From contig JBBRGG010000037.1 of the NCBI GenBank assembly GCA_038240875.1, positions 1 to 19,146 on the forward strand: DNA of 19,146 nt, in the 5' to 3' direction. A program made the translations under genes and the position numbers. Source of the stretch: JBBRGG01 sp038240875 (lineage in GTDB: Bacteria; Planctomycetota; Phycisphaerae; Phycisphaerales; UBA1924). This document shows, piece by piece, positions 15,057-19,146 of this stretch (position 1 is its first letter; each line of letters opens with the position of its first letter). The notes under the pieces are model-generated. The model was not told the DNA's origin, did not search any database, and saw nothing but the letters and a program-made list of their open reading frames with translations.

Positions 15057-17381
15057 ATGATGCAGCGGACGCGGATTGGCATGTGGACACGCGTGAAGCA
15101 AGACCTTGCACAAAGCGCTGCACAAGCAGTGGCACAACTATCAACTTGTGCTGCGGCACATGGCGCAACACGGGTTGCGATGCGCTCGGCGAGGTCGGTC
15201 GCGTCGGCTGCGGGATTGGCAATGGTCGTAGGCGTTGTGGGGGTCTTGGCGTTTGCGCCGGTGGCTGGTGCACTGGCCGAGCAGCCAGCAACTTCACAGC
15301 CGGGGAAGGCTCCGCCTGTGCCGACGGACCCGGTAAACGTGAATGACATCCAGCCCACTTCTACCCCACCAATTGAGCAGGTACCGGTAGAGGGACAAGC
15401 AGCTCCTGCTACTCCTGCGACCGCTCCCAATGAGGGGCCAACTGGCCCGATGTCGGCGGAAGATGCCGCCCCAGGCGAGACTCCAGCAGGCCAAGCAACA
15501 GCAGCAGACGCGGTCAAAACCGGGCTTGGGCCACGTGACCGTGACGTCTTCACTGTTTCGGCGTTTCGCATGATCTGGAAGTTCCCGGATCGGGCCGAGC
15601 AAGGCGATTTACAAGACGCGGTTAATGCTGCGGTTGCGGTGCTTTCAGTGGCGGAGGATGGCGCGTACGTCGCGCCGCAGGATGGGATGCCGACGGTGAA
15701 GGTTCCGGTTCGCGATGTTGGCGCGAGCGGGAGTTCTCGCTTCTATTTAAGTGGTATCGACGCGATCGCGCAAGCCGTGGTGGACGAGTTGAATCGTCGA
15801 AACCTGGTCGGCGTCGTCGTTGAGTATGACGGTGAAGATGTCGCTCCAGACGCGGCAGCGGGTGAGCAGGACAAGCGCGCGGGCGCTCGCAACGACCTTG
15901 GTTTATTTGTCTGGACGCGACAAGTGACGCTGGTCCGGTCGATCGCCTTGGGTGAGCGACTGGAAAGCGTAGAGCAAAAAATCGACGCAGAGGATTCGGT
16001 GCACACGCGCATCCGGGCGCAGTCGCCCTTGCAGCCGGGCGGGCTTTTGACGCGTTCGGAGCTTGACGATTACGTCTTTAGGCTTAACCGGCATCCGGGG
16101 CGACGCGTGGACGTGGCGCTGGCGGCTGGCGATGAACCTGGCGACGTCGTGCTCGATTACCTCGTCAACGAAGCCAAGCCTTGGGCGGTGTACGCGCAGA
16201 TCTCAAATACGGGTACGAAATCAACGGGCAAGCTTCGTGAACGCTTCGGCTTTACGCATAATCAGTTGACCGGGCACGACGACATACTTCGGCTCGACTA
16301 CGTTACCAGCGCCTTTGACGCGGCCAACGCGATCAACGCGTCGTACGACATCCCACTTTTGTCGGACAAGATTCGCGCCCGCTTCTATGGCTCGTACAGC
16401 GAGTTTACGGCGAGCGATTTGGGCCTAGCCGACGAAGAATTTAGCGGCGAGACGTACCTGCTAGGCAGCGAAGTTACCGGGACGCTGTGGCAGCAGCGCG
16501 AGTGGTTCTTCGACTTGACCGGCGGCATGCGCTATCAAAACATCAACGTCATTAACGAGATCGCCGGGATCGAGGGCAAGTCAAACTTCCTGATCCCGTA
16601 TGTTGGGCTCAACGTGAGCCGGTTCACCGACGAAAGTTCGACGGCGGTCGGTGCCACGATTGAATACAACATTTCCTCGCGCATCTTGGGCACGGACGAA
16701 GAGCAGATCCAGAACCTTGGCCGTCAAGACGTGGCGCAGGAATGGGTTTTGCTCAAATATCAGGCCGAGCACAGCTTTTATCTTGACAAGCTCTTTGGTG
16801 CTCAGGGCATGGAAGGGCCTGAAGTTGTTGGCAGCAAGAACATGCGTCGCTGGCCGACGCTTGCGCATGAAGTAAGCTTTTCTCTGCGTGGGCAGTACGC
16901 CTTTGGACGCCGCTTGATCCCACAGGAAGAAGAAGTCGCGGGCGGCTTCTTCTCGGTGCGTGGCTATCCGGAATCTGCGGCGGCAGGCGACTCGGTGCTT
17001 ATCGCGAGTGCGGAGTATCGATTCCACTTGCCGCGGGTTTTCCCGGTGAGCGAACCAGGGAACATTGGCGCACGCGAAGTAGGCTTTAAGGCACAAGACT
17101 TCCGGTGGGCTCCGCAGCAGGAATTTGGCCGCGCCGACTGGGATTTGATCTTTCGCACGTTTATTGATGTTGGGCAAACCACCAACAGCGATCCACGCGT
17201 CGGCGAGAACGACGAAACACTTGTGGGCGCAGGCATTGGTGCCGAGCTTCAGATCAAGCGCAACTTGAATCTTCGGCTGGACTGGGGCTTTGCTCTTCAA
17301 GAAGTCGGCAGCGAACAACAGGATGACCTTGTCGAAGTCGGTAGCAACGAGGTTCACTTCTCGGCAACGATACTGTACTAA
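15057..17381 (+). CDS. TpsB-type two-partner secretion outer-membrane transporter, ShlB/FhaC family (774 aa)
   Basis: TpsB proteins are Omp85-superfamily 16-strand barrels that secrete their TpsA partner across the outer membrane. An extended signal peptide (about 1-74) has a basic n-region of some 50 residues and a hydrophobic core (GLAMVVGVVGVLAFAPVAGALA). A Pro/Ala/Thr-rich linker (about 75-155) precedes two POTRA-like domains at about 160-255 and 282-372. The second contains LLTRSELDDYVFRLNRHPGRRVDVALAAG, which matches the family LNxxPGrxV pattern. The barrel follows from about 375 and includes NTGTKSTGKLRERFGFTHNQLTGHDD and the conserved VRGY motif at about 634-637 (GGFFSVRGYPES). It ends in a Tyr, typical of barrel signals. 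The usual length is about 550-590 aa; the excess lies mainly in the signal, linker and a larger first POTRA. It lies directly upstream of its likely substrate gene. Confidence 0.88.
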   Translation: MMQRTRIGMWTRVKQDLAQSAAQAVAQLSTCAAAHGATRVAMRSARSVASAAGLAMVVGVVGVLAFAPVAGALAEQPATSQPGKAPPVPTDPVNVNDIQPTSTPPIEQVPVEGQAAPATPATAPNEGPTGPMSAEDAAPGETPAGQATAADAVKTGLGPRDRDVFTVSAFRMIWKFPDRAEQGDLQDAVNAAVAVLSVAEDGAYVAPQDGMPTVKVPVRDVGASGSSRFYLSGIDAIAQAVVDELNRRNLVGVVVEYDGEDVAPDAAAGEQDKRAGARNDLGLFVWTRQVTLVRSIALGERLESVEQKIDAEDSVHTRIRAQSPLQPGGLLTRSELDDYVFRLNRHPGRRVDVALAAGDEPGDVVLDYLVNEAKPWAVYAQISNTGTKSTGKLRERFGFTHNQLTGHDDILRLDYVTSAFDAANAINASYDIPLLSDKIRARFYGSYSEFTASDLGLADEEFSGETYLLGSEVTGTLWQQREWFFDLTGGMRYQNINVINEIAGIEGKSNFLIPYVGLNVSRFTDESSTAVGATIEYNISSRILGTDEEQIQNLGRQDVAQEWVLLKYQAEHSFYLDKLFGAQGMEGPEVVGSKNMRRWPTLAHEVSFSLRGQYAFGRRLIPQEEEVAGGFFSVRGYPESAAAGDSVLIASAEYRFHLPRVFPVSEPGNIGAREVGFKAQDFRWAPQQEFGRADWDLIFRTFIDVGQTTNSDPRVGENDETLVGAGIGAELQIKRNLNLRLDWGFALQEVGSEQQDDLVEVGSNEVHFSATILY

Positions 17382-17650
17382 ATATAAAATTGAGCCCGAA
17401 ATTAGGCACAAATAGCCTTGGCGATGGATGAATGTTGGAACAGCCAGAGAAAAACAGCAAGAAAAAAACGGCTTGGCATGCGGACAAAATTGGTTTGATG
17501 TCAAGACTGAGTATGAACTAGGGATCGAAGTAGACGCATGTTTGGTAGTAGGGATCAAGTACGGAACGTAAGGACGCATCCGCGGCGAAGTCCGCCTTTG
17601 GCAAACCGCCAAGGCATACACAACCGCGATTGATTTTGGGAGTCGGCGAT
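17382..17650 (+). other. Intergenic region between tpsB and tpsA
   Basis: No gene is seen here. The left half is A-rich and shows no clear terminator. The right half (from about 17565) is GC-rich and structured and is listed separately. The tpsA start follows GGGAG (17638-17642). Confidence 0.5.
17572..17628 (+). promoter_or_regulatory. Candidate structured, possibly pseudoknotted leader before tpsA
   Basis: GGAC (17572-17575) pairs with GTCC (17590-17593). Immediately after it, GCCTTTGGC (17594-17602) pairs with GCCAAGGC (17608-17615) around an AAACC loop, with one bulged T. CGCGG in the loop of the first hairpin (17581-17585) is complementary to CCGCG downstream (17624-17628), which would make a pseudoknot with the two stems stacked. 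The element ends about 10 bases before the likely ribosome binding site, so it could control translation of tpsA. It did not match any riboswitch consensus I know, including c-di-GMP-I. Confidence 0.4.
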
Positions 17651-19146
17651 ATGAACGCAAAGACCGCACGCAAGGTTCTTGGGCACACGAGTTCAACTGG
17701 GCGCAGCGCCGCCTTCCACGCGGCTACTGGGGGCGTTCGTCGTCTGCTCTCGTGCTGCGAGAGCGTTCGCGTAGGCCGACTTACGGCGCGCGGGCTTGCG
17801 GCATTGGGCGGCTGGTCCGCCGCGGCAATCTCGATTGCGTCGCTGTTCTTACTCCCCACAGCGGTAAGTGCCGCTCCTGAGGGTGAGCAGGTCGCACGCG
17901 GCAACGTCACCTTTGCCCGCAACGGCAACGAGACGATCATCAACGCCTCCAACGGCAGCATTATTAACTATCGCAGCTTCGACATCGGCGCGAGCGAGTC
18001 GGTTCGATTCATCCAGCCCGACGCCGCGGCCCGCGTGCTCAACCGGATCAACTCAGCGGCTCCGACGCGGATCGATGGCGGGATCTTTGCCAACGGTCGC
18101 GTGTACATCGTCAATCCTTCGGGCGTGATCTTCGGGCGAAACGCCGTGGTCGATGTCGCGGGCCTGTATGCGGCTGCGGGCAAGCTCAGCGATCGTGATT
18201 TCTTGCGTGGGCGTGACCGCTTTACGAACCTTTCGGGTCCAGTAGTCAACGAAGGCCAGATCACCAGCAACTTCACGGCTTTGTTGGGCAAGAGCGTGTT
18301 GAACGCAGGCAGCATCTCGGCACCGGAAGGCACGATCGTGATGGCTGCAGGCGATAGCGTGCTCATCGGGCCACGCGAAGGCGGCTTGATGGTGCGGGTC
18401 GAAGGCTCTGCCATTGCTAGCGATGCCAAAGCCGCGGTGCAGAACAGTGGCACGCTGGATACTACCAGCACGCGTGGTGGCAGCGGTCGCGTGACGCTGT
18501 CTGCGGGCGACGTTTGGGGCGTCGCGCTAGGCACGACTGGTTCGTCGGTCATCAAAGCGCGCGATGTCAACATCCAAGGCAAGGGCAAGGGCATTGTCGA
18601 GATCAAGGGTCGCATTGACGCGAGCAACACGACCACGCCAGTCGCTGGCGCGAACACGCCAATGAATTCAGGCAAGGGTGGCTCAGTTCGCGTGCTTGGT
18701 GAATATGTGGCGGTCGAAGGCGCGATCATTGACGCTTCGGGCACAACCGGTGGCGGGCGCGTGCTCGTCGGCGGCAACTATCTGGGCCGGGGTCCAGAGC
18801 GCAACGCGACGGCGACCTATGTCGATGCGCAGACCAAGATCACGGCGAACGCGACGGAACAGGGCGATGGCGGCCGAGTGATTGTTTGGTCGGATACGCA
18901 CACCGGGTATTACGGCACCATCGAAGCCAAGGGCGCGGGCAACGGCGTGGATACGGTCGCGGGCTCGGGCGGCTTTGTCGAAACCTCGGGCAAGGAAACC
19001 CTCGACATCCGTGGCGGGCGCGTCGATGCGTCGTCGGCTGTCGGGACCAAGAACGGCGTGTGGCTGCTTGACCCGCGCAACGTGACGATCCAGCAAGTAA
19101 ACCCAAATGGCCCGGACAACTCTTCGGGCGGCACCTTCGCCACCAA
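17651..19146 (+). CDS. TpsA-type filamentous-haemagglutinin-like exoprotein, 3' partial (first 498 aa)
   Basis: The frame runs from ATG 17651 to the window edge without a stop. GGGAG stands 8 nt before the start. An extended signal peptide of about 74 residues, with a long Arg-rich n-region and hydrophobic core (AAAISIASLFLLPTAVSA), precedes a TPS secretion domain (about 78-345). This domain contains INYRSFDIGASESVRFIQP, VLNRI, IDGGIFANGRVYIVNPSGVIFG (NPSG at 155-158, the family NPNG/NPxG motif) and VNEGQI. After it come Gly-rich beta-helix repeats and the stretch GGRVIVWSDTHTGYYGTIEAKG, GGFVETSGKETLDIRG and WLLDPRNVTI (about 408-480), typical of very large TPS adhesins. The rest, probably long and repetitive, lies outside the window. 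It would be secreted by the TpsB encoded just upstream; a role in adhesion or contact-dependent interaction is inference. Confidence 0.9.
   Translation, partial: MNAKTARKVLGHTSSTGRSAAFHAATGGVRRLLSCCESVRVGRLTARGLAALGGWSAAAISIASLFLLPTAVSAAPEGEQVARGNVTFARNGNETIINASNGSIINYRSFDIGASESVRFIQPDAAARVLNRINSAAPTRIDGGIFANGRVYIVNPSGVIFGRNAVVDVAGLYAAAGKLSDRDFLRGRDRFTNLSGPVVNEGQITSNFTALLGKSVLNAGSISAPEGTIVMAAGDSVLIGPREGGLMVRVEGSAIASDAKAAVQNSGTLDTTSTRGGSGRVTLSAGDVWGVALGTTGSSVIKARDVNIQGKGKGIVEIKGRIDASNTTTPVAGANTPMNSGKGGSVRVLGEYVAVEGAIIDASGTTGGGRVLVGGNYLGRGPERNATATYVDAQTKITANATEQGDGGRVIVWSDTHTGYYGTIEAKGAGNGVDTVAGSGGFVETSGKETLDIRGGRVDASSAVGTKNGVWLLDPRNVTIQQVNPNGPDNSSGGTFAT

Noticed and set aside
17572..17628. A c-di-GMP-I (GEMM) riboswitch before tpsA
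   Set aside because: GACGCA and GGCAAACC occur, but their order and the surrounding stems do not match the GEMM consensus, and the GNRA tetraloop-receptor arrangement is missing.
16581..17696. A long minus-strand frame (371 codons) opposite the tpsB end
   Set aside because: It lies antisense to the clearly coding barrel and VRGY region of tpsB and encodes no recognisable motif; long antisense frames are expected in GC-rich coding DNA. The same holds for the 375-codon frame opposite tssM (5686-6813).
1..19146. tRNA or rRNA genes, CRISPR arrays, insertion sequences or transposases
   Set aside because: Nothing resembling a tRNA cloverleaf, rRNA segment, regularly spaced repeat array, transposase or terminal inverted repeats with target duplications was seen by reading.

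Overview
The window looks like chromosomal DNA of a Gram-negative bacterium. Coding is GC-rich and almost all on the + strand. I suspect Planctomycetota, possibly Phycisphaerae, from the combination of a divergent type VI secretion system (T6SS) with TagF- and SUMF1-type domains, unusually long low-complexity N-termini and a two-partner secretion (TPS) adhesin pair. This assignment is inference; no rRNA or other taxonomic marker is present.

Layout. (1) 1-595: the C-terminal end of a SUMF1/TagR-like protein that begins outside the window. (2) 596-1577: a minus-strand gene for a small putative lipoprotein (751-1080) ending at a hairpin terminator, then a gene-free stretch rich in short inverted repeats. 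(3) 1578-14446: a + strand T6SS module. It holds an unrecognised 373-aa protein with a Gly-rich linker, TssK (baseplate/membrane-complex adaptor), TssL (DotU-type inner-membrane protein), TssM (IcmF-type inner-membrane NTPase) and a 1391-aa protein joining a TagF domain, a transmembrane helix, a Pro/Thr-rich linker, a long helical region and a SUMF1/TagR-like domain. (4) 14447-15056: an AT-richer gene-free stretch with hairpins. (5) 15057-19146: a TPS pair, namely the TpsB outer-membrane transporter and the first 498 residues of a TpsA filamentous-haemagglutinin-like exoprotein that runs off the right edge.

How the parts may work together. TssK, TssL and TssM connect the T6SS baseplate to the inner membrane. 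Sheath, tube, ATPase and spike genes are not in the window and probably lie elsewhere. In Pseudomonas, TagF is a cytoplasmic T6SS repressor and TagR is a periplasmic activator of the PpkA kinase pathway. Here domains resembling both occur on one predicted membrane-spanning chain, and a second SUMF1-like C-terminus lies at the left edge, so the cluster seems to carry an unusual post-translational control arrangement. The TPS pair is a separate system: TpsB would export TpsA across the outer membrane.

Main points of interest: the TagF-SUMF1 fusion and its paralogous tail; an eight-G tract inside the unrecognised T6SS-linked gene; 14-nt tandem repeats in the tssK-tssL gap; a possible pseudoknotted leader before tpsA; a hairpin-dense stretch at 1303-1510; and the lack of a visible TssJ.
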